A stretch of DNA of 64,000 nucleotides from CAWFMO01 sp963817065 (GCA_963817065.1 CAWFMO010000002.1:124001-188000); one strand, 5' to 3'. Shown: positions 25,929 through 35,149, numbered from the stretch's first letter. Notes: generated by a model not told the origin, from the letters alone. Translations and numbers: made by a program.

Positions 25929-27040
25929 CGCGCGACCCGCGGGACGCGGGCCGAGATCCCGCAGGTGACCTCGTAGTTGATCGTCGCCAGCCGCCGGGCC
26001 AGCTCCTCGGCGAGGATCCGCTCGCCGCCGCGGGCGCCGATCAGCACCGCCTCGGCGCCGAGGGTCACATCGGTCTCCGGGCCGAGGTCGACGGTCGCGT
26101 TGTCCATCGAGATCGTCCCGACGAGCGGATAGCGCCGGCCCCCGATCAGCACCTCGCCCTGGTTGCTGAGCCCGCGCCGCAGCCCGTCGCCGTAGCCGAT
26201 CGGCAGCACCCCGACCCAGGTGTCGCGCTCGGCGCGCCAGCTCCGCCCGTAGCCGGCGCTGGCGCCCTTCGGGAAGCGCTTGACGTCGGCGACCCAGGAG
26301 CGCAGCTCGAGCGCCGGCTCGAGCCCCTGGTCGGCGGGATCGTCGCCGAAAGGGTCCATGCCGTAGATCGCGATCCCGCAGCGGACCATGTCGAAGTGCG
26401 AGCGCGGCTCGGTGAGCGTCGCGGCGCTGTTGGCGGCGTGGACGGGGACGTCCGGGTGCTCGCCGCGCACACGCTCGACCAGGGCCGAGAAGCGGCCGAG
26501 CTGTTCGGCGAGGTAGTCGGAGCCGGGCTCGTCGGCGGTCGCGAAGTGGGTCCAGAACCCGGCCAACTCGAGGTTCTCGTCCGCCGCGCAGGCGCGGACG
26601 AGCTCGATCACGACCTCGGGGTCGGCCTCGCCGAGCCGCCCCATCCCGCTGTCGTGCTTTACGTGCACCCGCGCCGGCTCGCCGCGCTCGGCGGCGACCG
26701 CCGAGACGAGGCGGCGAAAGTCCTCGCGCCAGAGCCCGATCTCGGAGCCGGCCGCGAGCGCCCGCCGCAGCTCCTCACCGCTGAGCGCGCCCATCGTCAG
26801 GACCGGGGTCTCGGCGAACGCCTCGCGCAGCGGTTCGGCCTCGTTGGCCGCGGCGACCGCGAGCCGGGTCGCGCCGCCGGCGAGCGCCGCGCGCGCCGCG
26901 ATCTCGGCGCCGTGCCCGTAGCCGTCGGCCTTGACCACGGCGCAGAGCTCGGTCGCGCCGGTCAGCCGCCCGGCCAGGACCCGGGCGTTGCGCTCGATCG
27001 CGCCCGCGTCGATCGCCGCCAGCGCCCGCTCAGCCATCAC
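25925..27040 (-). CDS. alr: Alanine racemase
   Basis: The 371-aa PLP enzyme makes D-alanine for peptidoglycan. The PLP lysine is Lys37 in CAVVKADGYGHGA, and the catalytic Tyr of the C-terminal beta domain is in ASAGYGRSW. The pattern VLPIGYGDGLRRGLSNQGEV and the end INYEVTCGISARVPRV are typical. The start (ATG 27040) is immediately after the nnr stop, and the stop overlaps the cca start, so nnr-alr-cca are one unit. Confidence 0.97.
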   Translation of the reverse strand: MMAERALAAIDAGAIERNARVLAGRLTGATELCAVVKADGYGHGAEIAARAALAGGATRLAVAAANEAEPLREAFAETPVLTMGALSGEELRRALAAGSEIGLWREDFRRLVSAVAAERGEPARVHVKHDSGMGRLGEADPEVVIELVRACAADENLELAGFWTHFATADEPGSDYLAEQLGRFSALVERVRGEHPDVPVHAANSAATLTEPRSHFDMVRCGIAIYGMDPFGDDPADQGLEPALELRSWVADVKRFPKGASAGYGRSWRAERDTWVGVLPIGYGDGLRRGLSNQGEVLIGGRRYPLVGTISMDNATVDLGPETDVTLGAEAVLIGARGGERILAEELARRLATINYEVTCGISARVPRVAR

Positions 27041-28561
27041 CTAACCCCCGTCCACCGACAGCCCGGCCGGGATCGACTCGATCACGTCGCCGGCGATCAC
27101 CGACTCGACCCCCAGGCGCTCGGCGGCGTCGCGGCCGGCGTTCGCGTGCGCGGAGACCCCGGCGCAGGCGGCCTCGAAAGGGGTCATCCCGCGCGAGATC
27201 AGCGCCCCGATCATCCCGCCGAGGACGTCGCCGGTTCCGGCCGTCGCGAGCGCCGGGGTGCCGCCGGTGCTGATCGCGGTCCGCTCGCCGTCGGTGACGA
27301 TCGTGTCGTCGCCCTTGAGGACGACGATCGCCTTGGCGTGCTCGGCGGCGCGCTGGGCGCAGGCCAGGCGGCGGGCCTTGACGTCGTCGGACTCGACCCC
27401 GAGCAGCCTCCCGAGCTCGCCCTCGTGTGGGGTTAGCACGGTCGGCGCCTCGCGCCCCGAGAGCGCCGGCAGCGACTTCGCGTGGGCGTTGAGCCCGTCG
27501 GCGTCGACGACCAGCGGCGCGGCGATCCGCAGCGCGACGGACTGGGTCAGCTGCGCGACGCCGTGGTTGCGGCTCATCCCCGGCCCGAGCACGACGGCCG
27601 CGGCGCCCTCGCAGGCCTCGATCAGCCGCTCCTCGGCCGCGGGGCGCAGGTGGCCCTCGCGCGAGGGCAGCCCGATCGACATCACCTCGGTCAGCTTGGC
27701 CTCGAAGATCGCCTCGAGCTCGGCCGGCACCGCGACCGTCGCGTAGCCGGCGCCGGTCCGGATCGCCGCCTCGGCCGCGAGGCAGACCGATCCGGTCAGC
27801 CCGCGCGAGCCGCCGACGACGACGACCTGGCCGGACTCGAACTTGGTCGAGTTCGTCGCCCGCCGCGGACAAAGCTCGAGCACGCGTTCGGTGATCAACC
27901 CCGCCGAGGCCTCGGCCGGGGCACCTTCGGGGATCCCGATCGGGGCGACCGTGAGCTCGCCGGTGTTCGACTTGCCGGGCGAGATCCAGTGCCCGGGCTT
28001 GGCGGCGTGGAAGGTGACCGTGCGCTCGGCGCTGACCGCGGAGCCCGCGATCTCGCCGTTCGACCCGTTGACCCCCGATGGGATGTCGGCGGCGACGACC
28101 GGCGCCGAAGCGATGTTGATCGCCTCGATCGCCGTCGCCGCCGGCTCGCGCGCGACACCCTCGAAACCGGTCCCGAAGACCGCGTCGACGATCACCCCCG
28201 AGCCGCCCAGCGCATCGGGGAGCCCGGCGCCGGCCATCGTCCGCGCGGTCGGGAAGCGCTCGAAGTTGGCGCGGGCGTCGTCGCTGAGCTCGTCGCTCGC
28301 GGCGAGCATCAGCGCCTCGACCTCGAAGCCCATCTCCGCCAGCACGCGGGCCGCGACGAGCCCGTCGCCGCCGTTGTTGCCCTTTCCGCAGACGACCCTC
28401 GCGGGACCGTCGCCGGCGATCTCCGCGGCCGCCTCGGCGACCGCGCGCCCGGCGGCCTCCATCAGGTCGAGCGAGGGAACCTTGCGCTCGACGATCGCCC
28501 ACGCGTCGACGGCGCGCATCTGCTCGGCATCGAGCACCGGATCCAGCCAGCCGTCCATCAC
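27041..28561 (-). CDS. nnr: Bifunctional NAD(P)H-hydrate epimerase / ADP-dependent dehydratase
   Basis: The 506-aa fusion repairs hydrated NAD(P)H. The N-terminal YjeF epimerase domain (about 10-210) has VVCGKGNNGGDGLVAARVLA and VDAVFGTGFEGVAREPAATA. The C-terminal ribokinase-like dehydratase (about 225-500) has VVLGPGMSRNHG, VLTPHEGELGRLLG and the phosphate-binding GTGDVLGGMIGALISRGM. ATG 28561 is 3 nt after a GTG that lies 6 nt behind TACGCT, so translation may start at either. Its place between acpS and alr is the conserved actinobacterial order. Confidence 0.95.
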   Translation of the reverse strand: MMDGWLDPVLDAEQMRAVDAWAIVERKVPSLDLMEAAGRAVAEAAAEIAGDGPARVVCGKGNNGGDGLVAARVLAEMGFEVEALMLAASDELSDDARANFERFPTARTMAGAGLPDALGGSGVIVDAVFGTGFEGVAREPAATAIEAINIASAPVVAADIPSGVNGSNGEIAGSAVSAERTVTFHAAKPGHWISPGKSNTGELTVAPIGIPEGAPAEASAGLITERVLELCPRRATNSTKFESGQVVVVGGSRGLTGSVCLAAEAAIRTGAGYATVAVPAELEAIFEAKLTEVMSIGLPSREGHLRPAAEERLIEACEGAAAVVLGPGMSRNHGVAQLTQSVALRIAAPLVVDADGLNAHAKSLPALSGREAPTVLTPHEGELGRLLGVESDDVKARRLACAQRAAEHAKAIVVLKGDDTIVTDGERTAISTGGTPALATAGTGDVLGGMIGALISRGMTPFEAACAGVSAHANAGRDAAERLGVESVIAGDVIESIPAGLSVDGG

Positions 28562-28580
28562 GCGGCCAGCGTAACTGGCG

Positions 28581-28949
28581 CTAGTTGCTCCCCACGGTCC
28601 GCCCGACCGCGACCGCGGTCGCCATCTCCGAGGAGTGGCTGAGCGAGACCTCGAGCTCGATGCCCCGCTCGCGCGCCGCGTCGGCGGCCGAGCCGCTGAG
28701 CCGCAGTGTCGGCGGCTCTCCGGCCTCGACCTCGATCTCGTGCAGCCGCAGCAGCCCGCCGCTCAGCCCCAGCGCCTTGACCGCCGCCTCCTTGGCCGCG
28801 AAGCGCGCCGCGAGGTGGCGCCCCGGGCGAGCGCGGGCTCGAGAGTAGGAGAGCTCGGCGTCGGTGAAGATCCGATCGGCCAGACGCGGGTGGCGCTCGA
28901 GCGCCCGCTCGAGGCGCGAGATATCCAGGAGATCGATTCCGACCGGCAC
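28581..28949 (-). CDS. acpS: Holo-acyl-carrier-protein synthase
   Basis: The 122-aa Sfp/AcpS-family enzyme transfers the phosphopantetheine arm of CoA to acyl carrier protein. Both magnesium-binding blocks are present: VGIDLLDISRLERAL and LAARFAAKEAAVKALG. The C-terminal VSLSHSSEMATAVAVG strand is also typical. The gene is 2 bp after the DUF3352 lipoprotein stop and upstream of nnr. Confidence 0.95.
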   Translation of the reverse strand: MPVGIDLLDISRLERALERHPRLADRIFTDAELSYSRARARPGRHLAARFAAKEAAVKALGLSGGLLRLHEIEVEAGEPPTLRLSGSAADAARERGIELEVSLSHSSEMATAVAVGRTVGSN

Positions 28950-28951
28950 GC

Positions 28952-30466
28952 CTACTTGGCGCCGAGGATGATCTTGACGCCGCCCTCGCCGCCGCCCGCG
29001 GTCAGGTACGAGAGCCGGTCGAGGTAGGGCTTCGCCTGCTTGAGGTCATCGGCGTTGATCCCGCCGTTCGCCGCGAGCAGCGCGACCGCGTCGGCGGCCG
29101 AGACGAAGAACGAGGGCCCGGAGTCGCCGAGCGCGCCGCTCGCCGCCGCGAACGGCGGAGCGTCGGCGAGCGTCTCGCTCGGGGTAAGCGCGAGCTGCGT
29201 CGCCTGCTCGCCGACCCCGATCACGAACTTGCCGTTCTGCTGGACGAAGTTGAGCGGCTGGTTGAAGTCCGGGCTGTCGACCATGAAGCCGTTGCCGCCG
29301 CTGCCGAGCTCGAGCGGCTGCGGGCTGCCGAGGCCCTGGGTCGACGCGACGCCGCGCAGCTTGTCGAGCGTCAGCGCCGCCGCGTTGTCGTCGGTGGACT
29401 CGAAGACGAACGCGCCGTCGAGCGTCGCGGGGTCGGTGCCCCGGACGAAGAACGCCGCGTCGCCGAGCCACGAGGCGAGGTCCTCCTCGACGTCGATGTC
29501 GGCGCCGGCCTGGAGCAGCGCCGCGACCGAGCCCTCGCCGACTCCCGGGATCCCCGCCGACTCGATCGCGTTGATCAATCCCTTGATCTTGCCGCCGACG
29601 TCGGAGACGCCGAAGGCGAAGGTCGTGTCGGCGGGCAGCTGGCTGAGCAGCTGCGGCGGCGCTCCGCCGAGGTCCCCGACCCCGCCGAGGTCCATGGCGA
29701 CGCTCTTCTCGCCCGACTCGAACGAGGCGACGAGCGCGTCGTCGACGCCGAGCTGTTCGACGACGTTGTCGACCGTCCCCGACGGGACGCCCTCCTCCTC
29801 GGCGACGGCCCCGACCAGCGCCTGAAGGTCGAGGTACGCCTGCCCGAGGGCGTCGTCGGGGGTGTCGGAGACCGCGTTCGTGAACTTCTCGGCGTCGGCG
29901 AGCGAGTCGCCCTCCGAGGCGTCGATCGCGGCTTTGTACGCGGCCTCGTCGCCGAGCGCGACGAAGTCGTCGATCGCGCCGAACGCGTCGCCCTCGTCGT
30001 CGATCTGGTACTCGGCGCCGTTGTACTCGCGGTCCTCGAGCGTCGGCGACTCCGAGCGCAGCAGCTCGAGGCCCTGCTCGGTGTCCGTGGCCTCGACCGC
30101 GACGAGCGCGGGCGGGTCGTCCTCGGTGCCGGTCAGGAACACCCCGGCGGTCTCGCCGAGCCAGGGGTCGATGTCCTCGGAGAAGCTGCGGTCCTCGTTC
30201 TCGGACGCGAAGCCCTCGTCGATCAGGTCGACGATCTCCTGGCCCGGATCGTCGCTGCCGAGCACCGCCGAGAGGAAGCTGTCGAGGTTCTCCTTCGGCT
30301 CGCCCTCGGGGCGGACGTCGGCCTCGAAGTAGAGCGGGGCATCGGCGGGCGCGATCTCGGCGACCGCCTTGCCCCCGTCGTCGCCGTCATCGCCGCCGCA
30401 GCCGGCGAGCAGCCCCATCGCGAGAACCGCGCCGAGCGCGGCGATTGACCGGATATTCACCTGCAT
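28952..30466 (-). CDS. DUF3352-type lipoprotein
   Basis: The 504-aa protein has a lipoprotein signal (AVLAMGLLAGC then GGDDGDDGG), placing it on the outer face of the membrane. The acidic body carries landmarks of DUF3352 proteins: APADAPLYFEADVRPEGEP, IDPWLGETAGVFLTG, repeated DDALVASFESGEKSVAMDL and a C-terminal FFVSAADAVALLAANGG. The function of this family is unknown. It is inserted between glmS and acpS, interrupting the usual cell-wall gene order, and is co-directional with both. Confidence 0.75.
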   Translation of the reverse strand: MQVNIRSIAALGAVLAMGLLAGCGGDDGDDGGKAVAEIAPADAPLYFEADVRPEGEPKENLDSFLSAVLGSDDPGQEIVDLIDEGFASENEDRSFSEDIDPWLGETAGVFLTGTEDDPPALVAVEATDTEQGLELLRSESPTLEDREYNGAEYQIDDEGDAFGAIDDFVALGDEAAYKAAIDASEGDSLADAEKFTNAVSDTPDDALGQAYLDLQALVGAVAEEEGVPSGTVDNVVEQLGVDDALVASFESGEKSVAMDLGGVGDLGGAPPQLLSQLPADTTFAFGVSDVGGKIKGLINAIESAGIPGVGEGSVAALLQAGADIDVEEDLASWLGDAAFFVRGTDPATLDGAFVFESTDDNAAALTLDKLRGVASTQGLGSPQPLELGSGGNGFMVDSPDFNQPLNFVQQNGKFVIGVGEQATQLALTPSETLADAPPFAAASGALGDSGPSFFVSAADAVALLAANGGINADDLKQAKPYLDRLSYLTAGGGEGGVKIILGAK

Positions 30467-30478
30467 CGCGCCGGAAAT

Positions 30479-32335
30479 CTACTCGACCGTGACGGTCTTG
30501 GCGAGGTTCCGCGGCTGGTCGACGTTGAGCCCGTTGAGGCGGGCCACGTGGTACGCGAAGAGCTGGAGCGGGATGATCGCGAGGATCGGCTCGAGGATCC
30601 AGTCGATCTCGGGCACGAAGATCGTCTGGTCGGCGACCTCGGCGACCTGGTCGGCGCCCTCGCTTGCGATCGCGACGACGTCGGCGCCACGGGCGCGGAC
30701 CTCCTCGACGTTCGAGAGCACCTTGTCGAGCACCGGGCTGTTGGTCGCGACCGCGATCACCGGCGTCGAATCGTCGAGCAGCGCGATCGGGCCGTGCTTC
30801 ATCTCCCCCGCCGCGTAGGCGTCGGTCGGGATGTAGGAGATCTCCTTCAGCTTCAGCGCGCCCTCGAGGCAGATCGGCAGCCCGATGTGGCGCCCGAGGT
30901 AGAGGAAGAACCCCTGCTTGTGGTGCGAGCGCGCGACCGCCTTTACCCGGCCCTCGGTCGAGGCGATCGTCTCCTCGATCTTCGAGGGTAGCCGCTTCAT
31001 CTCGGTGATCAGCTCGGTGAGCCGCTCGGGCTCGAGCGTGCCGCGTAGCTCGGCGAGCCGTAGCCCGAGCAGGTACATGACCGCGACTTGGCTGACGAAG
31101 GTCTTGGTCGCCGCGACGCCGATCTCGAGCCCGGCGCGCGTGAACAGCACCGCGTCGGAGTCGCGAGTCGCCTGGCTGCCCATGATGTTGGTGACCGCGA
31201 GCACCTTGGCGCCCTTCTCGCGCGCGAGCCGCATCGCCGCCAGAGTGTCGGCGGTCTCGCCCGACTGGGTGATCCCGATCACGAGGTCGCCGGGGCCGAC
31301 GACCGGATCGCGGTAGCGGTACTCGGAGGCGACGTCCATCTCGACCGCGACCCTCGCCCACTGCTCGATCGCGTAGCGGCCGACGAGACCCGCGTGGTAG
31401 GAGGTCCCGCAGGCGACGATCACGATCCGGTTGACGCCCGTGAGGTACTCGTCGGAGAGCTCGACCGCCGAGAGGTCGACCGAGTCGTCGGCCGAGAGCC
31501 GGTCGGCGATCGTCTCGGCGACGGCGTCGGGCTGGTCGTGGATCTCCTTCATCATGAAGGTCGGGTAGCCGCCCTTCTCGGCCGCCTCCTCGTCCCAGGT
31601 GACCTCCTCGACGTCGCGCTCGATCGGGTTGCCGTCGGCGTCGGTGATCTTGACCCCGCCCGGCTCGAGGATGACGATCTCGCCGTTCTCGACCATCATC
31701 ACGTCGCGGGTCTCGGCGAGGAAGGCGGGGATCGCGGAGGCGATGAACGTCTCGCCCTCGCCGGCGCCGACGATCAGCGGGCACTCCTTGCGCGCCCCGA
31801 CGAGCAGGTCGGGGTGGTCGGAGTGCATCGCGACGAACGCGTAGTGGCCGCGGAGCTTCGAGAACGCGGTCCGGACGGCGGCGGCGAGGTCGCCGTCGTA
31901 GTGCTTCTCGATCAGATGCGAGACGATCTCGGCGTCGGTCTCGGAGCTGAAGTGGTGGCCCTCCTCGGCGAGCCCGTTGCGGAGCTCGGCGTGGTTCTCG
32001 ACGATCCCGTTGAGGACGATGTGGATCTCGTCGCCGCAGTCGCCGTGCGGGTGGGCGTTCTCCTCGGTGACCCGGCCGTGGGTCGCCCAGCGCGTGTGCG
32101 CGACGCCGATCGTCGCCGGGCGCTCGGCGAGCGCCACGCCGCCGCCGTTCGAGCCCGCGGCGACGGCCTCGCGCAGGTTCGCCAAGTTGCCGACAGCGCG
32201 CACGGAGCTGATCTCGCCGTCCGAGACCACTGAGACACCGGCCGAGTCATAGCCTCGGTATTCGAGCTTCTGGAGCCCGGCGATCAGCAAGTCCCGGCAC
32301 GGCCGGTTACCGACGTATCCGACAATGCCGCACAT
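30479..32335 (-). CDS. glmS: Glutamine-fructose-6-phosphate aminotransferase
   Basis: The 618-aa enzyme makes glucosamine-6-phosphate, the first committed step to UDP-GlcNAc. Translation from ATG 32335 gives MCGIVGYVG, exposing the catalytic N-terminal Cys after Met removal. The glutaminase domain (LEYRGYDSAGVSV, THGRVTEENAHPHGD) is followed by two SIS sugar-isomerase domains (IVACGTSYHAGLVGR, GITQSGETADTLAAMRL). A frame extension to 32440 has no biological support, because the Cys must be at position 2. No obvious Shine-Dalgarno or glmS ribozyme was seen upstream. Confidence 0.97.
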   Translation of the reverse strand: MCGIVGYVGNRPCRDLLIAGLQKLEYRGYDSAGVSVVSDGEISSVRAVGNLANLREAVAAGSNGGGVALAERPATIGVAHTRWATHGRVTEENAHPHGDCGDEIHIVLNGIVENHAELRNGLAEEGHHFSSETDAEIVSHLIEKHYDGDLAAAVRTAFSKLRGHYAFVAMHSDHPDLLVGARKECPLIVGAGEGETFIASAIPAFLAETRDVMMVENGEIVILEPGGVKITDADGNPIERDVEEVTWDEEAAEKGGYPTFMMKEIHDQPDAVAETIADRLSADDSVDLSAVELSDEYLTGVNRIVIVACGTSYHAGLVGRYAIEQWARVAVEMDVASEYRYRDPVVGPGDLVIGITQSGETADTLAAMRLAREKGAKVLAVTNIMGSQATRDSDAVLFTRAGLEIGVAATKTFVSQVAVMYLLGLRLAELRGTLEPERLTELITEMKRLPSKIEETIASTEGRVKAVARSHHKQGFFLYLGRHIGLPICLEGALKLKEISYIPTDAYAAGEMKHGPIALLDDSTPVIAVATNSPVLDKVLSNVEEVRARGADVVAIASEGADQVAEVADQTIFVPEIDWILEPILAIIPLQLFAYHVARLNGLNVDQPRNLAKTVTVE

Positions 32336-32385
32336 AGGGAGGACGTACAGGGTAGCGGCCGCCGAGCCCCCCGCCTGAAATCCGC

Positions 32386-33693
32386 CTAACCGAGCTCGCG
32401 CTCGACGACCGCGACGAGGCGGGCGCAGACCGACTCGCACTCGTCGTCGCTGGGCGCCTCGACCATCACCCGCAGCAGCGGCTCGGTCCCCGAGGCTCGA
32501 ACGAGCACCCTCCCCCGCCCGTCGAGCTTGCCGTTCTCCTCCTCGACCGCGGACCAGAGCCCCTCGGCCCCGTCGATCGCGCCGCGGTCGGCGATCTCGA
32601 CGTTCTCGAGCCTTTGCGGCAGGCGGTCGAAGGTCTCGACGTGCTCGAACGGCTCGCCGCCGAGCGCCTTCAGTGTCAGCAGCGCCGCCGCGACGCCGTC
32701 GCCGGTCGGGGTGAACTCGGTCCAGACGATGTGGCCGGACTGCTCGCCGCCGAGCCGCCAGTCGCGCTCGCGCAGCGCCTCGATCACGTAGCGGTCGCCG
32801 ACCGCGGTCTGCGCGACCTCGATCCCGTCGCCCTCCATCGCCTTGTGGAAGCCGAAGTTGGTCATCACGGTGACCGCGACGCCGCCCCCGAGCTCGCCGG
32901 TGGCGGTCAGGTGCCGCGCGGCGAGCGCCAGCAGCTCGTCGCCGTCGCGGACCCGCCCCTTACCGTCGACCGCGATCAGGCGGTCGGCGTCGCCGTCGAA
33001 GGCGAATCCGATCTGCGCCTCGCCGGCGGCGACGTGCTCGGCGAGCGGCCCGGGGTGGGTCGCGCCGCAGCCGTCGTTGATGTTGCGGCCATCGGGCTCG
33101 GTGCAGAGCTCCTGCACCTCGGCGCCCAGCCGCTTGAAGATCGCGGGCGCGGCGCGGTAGGCGGCTCCGTTGGCACAGTCGAGCGCCACCGTCATGCCGC
33201 TGAGGTCGAGCGGGAAAGCGCCCTCGAGCGCCCGCAGGTAGTCGTCGAGCGCGCCCTCGAGCTCGCGGACACGGCCGATCGTTGCGCCGGGTGCCTCGTC
33301 GAGCAGCGACTCGATCCGCGCCTCGGCTTCGTCGTCGAGCTTCGTGCCGGCGCCGGAAAGGAACTTGATCCCGTTGTCGGAGAACGGGTTGTGGGAGGCG
33401 GAGACGACGACCGCGAGGTCGAACCCGAATCGGCGCGCGAGGATCGAGGCGGCCGGGGTCGGCAGCACCCCGCCGAGCAGCGCGTCGCCGCCCGCGGAGG
33501 CGATCCCGGAGGCGAGCGCCGACTCGAGCATCGGCCCCGACTCGCGGGTGTCGCGGACGATCACGACCTGGGGCCTGTCGGCCTCCACCGAGAGGGTCGC
33601 GGCTCTCCCGAGCCGCATCGCCAGATCCGGGGTCAGGAACTCGCCCGCGACCCCCCGGACCCCGTCGGTCCCGAAGAGTTTGCGCTCAGCCAC
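32386..33693 (-). CDS. glmM: Phosphoglucosamine mutase
   Basis: The 435-aa enzyme converts glucosamine-6-phosphate to the 1-phosphate. The phosphoserine is Ser100 in VVSASHNPFSDNGIKF. The metal loop FAFDGDADRLIAVD and the sugar-binding GGEQSGHIVW are present, and the C-terminal phosphate site is LVRASGTEPLLRVMVE. The GTG start at 33693 lies 6 nt after TAGCCC, which suggests its own leaderless promoter even though rpsI ends 9 bp upstream. Confidence 0.97.
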   Translation of the reverse strand: MAERKLFGTDGVRGVAGEFLTPDLAMRLGRAATLSVEADRPQVVIVRDTRESGPMLESALASGIASAGGDALLGGVLPTPAASILARRFGFDLAVVVSASHNPFSDNGIKFLSGAGTKLDDEAEARIESLLDEAPGATIGRVRELEGALDDYLRALEGAFPLDLSGMTVALDCANGAAYRAAPAIFKRLGAEVQELCTEPDGRNINDGCGATHPGPLAEHVAAGEAQIGFAFDGDADRLIAVDGKGRVRDGDELLALAARHLTATGELGGGVAVTVMTNFGFHKAMEGDGIEVAQTAVGDRYVIEALRERDWRLGGEQSGHIVWTEFTPTGDGVAAALLTLKALGGEPFEHVETFDRLPQRLENVEIADRGAIDGAEGLWSAVEEENGKLDGRGRVLVRASGTEPLLRVMVEAPSDDECESVCARLVAVVERELG

Positions 33694-33702
33694 AGTGGCG
33701 GG

Positions 33703-34575
33703 CTAGCGCTTGCTGAACTGAGGCTTCTTGCGCGCCTTCTTGAGCCCGGCCTTGCGGCGCTCCTTGGCGCGCGCGTCCCGGGTCAGCATCCCGCGCCGCT
33801 TGAGCTCGCCGCGCAGGTTGGGGTCGATCTCGGTCAGCGCGCGGGCGATCCCGTGGCGCACGGCGCTCGCCTGGCCCGAGATCCCGCCGCCGTGGACGCG
33901 GACCTGGATGTCGACCGTGCCCTCGTAGCCGGTCTGGACCAGCGGGCCCTTGGCGACCGTCTGCAGGAAGGCGCGCGGGAAGTACTCCTCGATGTTGCGC
34001 TCGTTGATCTTGATCGAGCCGCCGCCGGGCTTGACGATCACCCGCGCGACCGAGCGCTTGCGCTTTCCGGTCGCGATGTAGCGCGCGTCCTTGGCGAGCT
34101 CGCTCGGCTTGACCGCGGCCGCGATCGGCTCTTCGCCGGGCTCGGCGGTCAGCGCCTCCTCGGCGCGGGCGCGCTCCTCGGCCTCGGCCTCGGCGGCGGC
34201 GCGCTCCTCGGTGCTGAGCGGGCGGTCCTCGCTGATAGCGATCGGGTCGAGCTCGGCTCCGGGGGGAAGGTCGCTCTTCTTCGCCGGCTGCTCGGGGGAA
34301 GTCTCTTCGGCGGCGGGAGCGGGCTCCTCGGCGGGCGCCGGCTCCTCGGCCGGAGCGGGTGCTTCGGCCGGGGCGGGTGCTTCGGCCGGAGCGGGTGCTT
34401 CGGCCGGGGCGGGTGCTTCGGCCGGGGCGGGCTCCTCGGCCGGGGCGGGCTCCTCGGCGGGCGGCTCCTCGGCCGCCGGCGGCTCGGGGGTCACCTCGGG
34501 CTGCTGCTCCTCCTGCGGCTGCTGCTCCTCCTGCGGCTGTTCGTCCTGCGGCTGGTCCTGCTGCTCGTCGTTCAA
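33703..34575 (-). CDS. rpsI: Ribosomal protein S9 with a long acidic N-terminal extension
   Basis: The last 130 residues are an ordinary S9: YIATGKRKRSVARVIVKPGG, the VHGGGISGQASAVRHGIARA core and the basic tail ending RKKPQFSKR that reaches the decoding site. About 160 extra residues precede it: a Gln/Glu-rich start (NDEQQDQPQDEQPQEEQQ), a Pro/Ala/Glu block built from eight 18-bp repeats, and an acidic helix-like linker. The TTG start at 34575 overlaps the rplM stop, so the extension is in one continuous translated frame with no internal strong start. The extension should be disordered and very negative. Confidence 0.9.
   Translation of the reverse strand: MNDEQQDQPQDEQPQEEQQPQEEQQPEVTPEPPAAEEPPAEEPAPAEEPAPAEAPAPAEAPAPAEAPAPAEAPAPAEEPAPAEEPAPAAEETSPEQPAKKSDLPPGAELDPIAISEDRPLSTEERAAAEAEAEERARAEEALTAEPGEEPIAAAVKPSELAKDARYIATGKRKRSVARVIVKPGGGSIKINERNIEEYFPRAFLQTVAKGPLVQTGYEGTVDIQVRVHGGGISGQASAVRHGIARALTEIDPNLRGELKRRGMLTRDARAKERRKAGLKKARKKPQFSKR
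34319..34462. repeat. Eight tandem 18-bp repeats inside rpsI
   Basis: Eight consecutive 18-bp units cover 34319-34462, with a consensus close to GCGGGTGCTTCGGCCGGG. Units 3-6 are nearly identical; the outer ones vary at a few positions. The period is a multiple of three, so each unit adds six Pro/Ala/Glu residues to S9 without changing frame, and copy number could vary between strains. Confidence 0.9.
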
Positions 34576-35030
34576 GTCTCGATCTCCAATGGCTTCGGCT
34601 GCTGGGCGGCGTGCGGGTGGTCGGTCCCTGCGTAGACCTTGAGCTTGGTCAGCTGCTGGCGCCCGAGGCGGTTGCGGGGCAGCATCCCCTTGACCGCCTT
34701 GCGGATGACCTCTTCGGGCTGGCGGTCGAGCATCTCGGCCAGCGTCCGCGAGCGGATCCCGCCCGGGTAGCCGCTGTGGCGCCAGTAGGTCTTCTGCTCG
34801 AGCTTGCGCCCGGTCACCGCGATCTTCTCGGCGTTGACGACGACGACGAAGTCGCCCGTGTCGCAGTGGGGCGTGTACTCGGGCTTGCGCTTGCCGCGCA
34901 GCACGTCGGCGAGCTGGGTCGCGAGGCGCCCGAGGGTCTTGCCGTCGGCGTCGACTACGTACCAGTCGCGCTGGCGGTTCTCGGGCGTGGCCACATAGGT
35001 CTTCGTGGATGTCGTCATCGAGGTCTTCAT
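34572..35030 (-). CDS. rplM: Ribosomal protein L13
   Basis: The 152-aa protein is a canonical L13: WYVVDADGKTLGRLATQLAD, VNAEKIAVTGRKLEQKTYWR, HSGYPGGIRSRTLAEMLDRQ and KGMLPRNRLGRQQLTKLKVY. ATG 35030 is taken as start; ATG 35018 (MTTSTKTYVAT) is possible, and neither has a strong Shine-Dalgarno. A TACTAT box about 36 nt upstream on the minus strand may be the promoter of the rplM-rpsI operon, in contrast to the leaderless genes around it. Confidence 0.96.
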   Translation of the reverse strand: MKTSMTTSTKTYVATPENRQRDWYVVDADGKTLGRLATQLADVLRGKRKPEYTPHCDTGDFVVVVNAEKIAVTGRKLEQKTYWRHSGYPGGIRSRTLAEMLDRQPEEVIRKAVKGMLPRNRLGRQQLTKLKVYAGTDHPHAAQQPKPLEIET

Positions 35031-35109
35031 AGAAGCGCCGCACCCCGTGGGCGCGGCGAGCTGAAGATAGTAGACGAGTCCGGGCCGACCCTGGAGGTGT
35101 GAGCGTTCC

Positions 35110-35137
35110 TTGACAAGACCGGTTGTCCTGTTATGGT
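35110..35137 (+). promoter_or_regulatory. Sigma-70-type promoter of the riboswitch/M23 transcript
   Basis: TTGACA at 35110-35115 and TATGGT at 35132-35137 are separated by 16 nt. This is one of the best consensus promoters in the window and lies directly before the riboswitch, so transcription would start near 35144. Confidence 0.65.
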
Positions 35138-35149
35138 GCCGCGCCAGCA

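Noticed and set aside
32336..32385. A glmS ribozyme or other riboswitch before glmS.
   Set aside because: Only 50 bp separate glmM and glmS, too little for the ribozyme core, and no signature was seen.
32336..32440. Upstream extension of glmS.
   Set aside because: The catalytic Cys must follow the initiator Met, which fixes the start at 32335; the extension has no coding character.
34319..34462. Regular repeats considered as a CRISPR array.
   Set aside because: There are no spacers, the period is exactly 18 bp with contiguous units, and the repeats lie in frame in rpsI.
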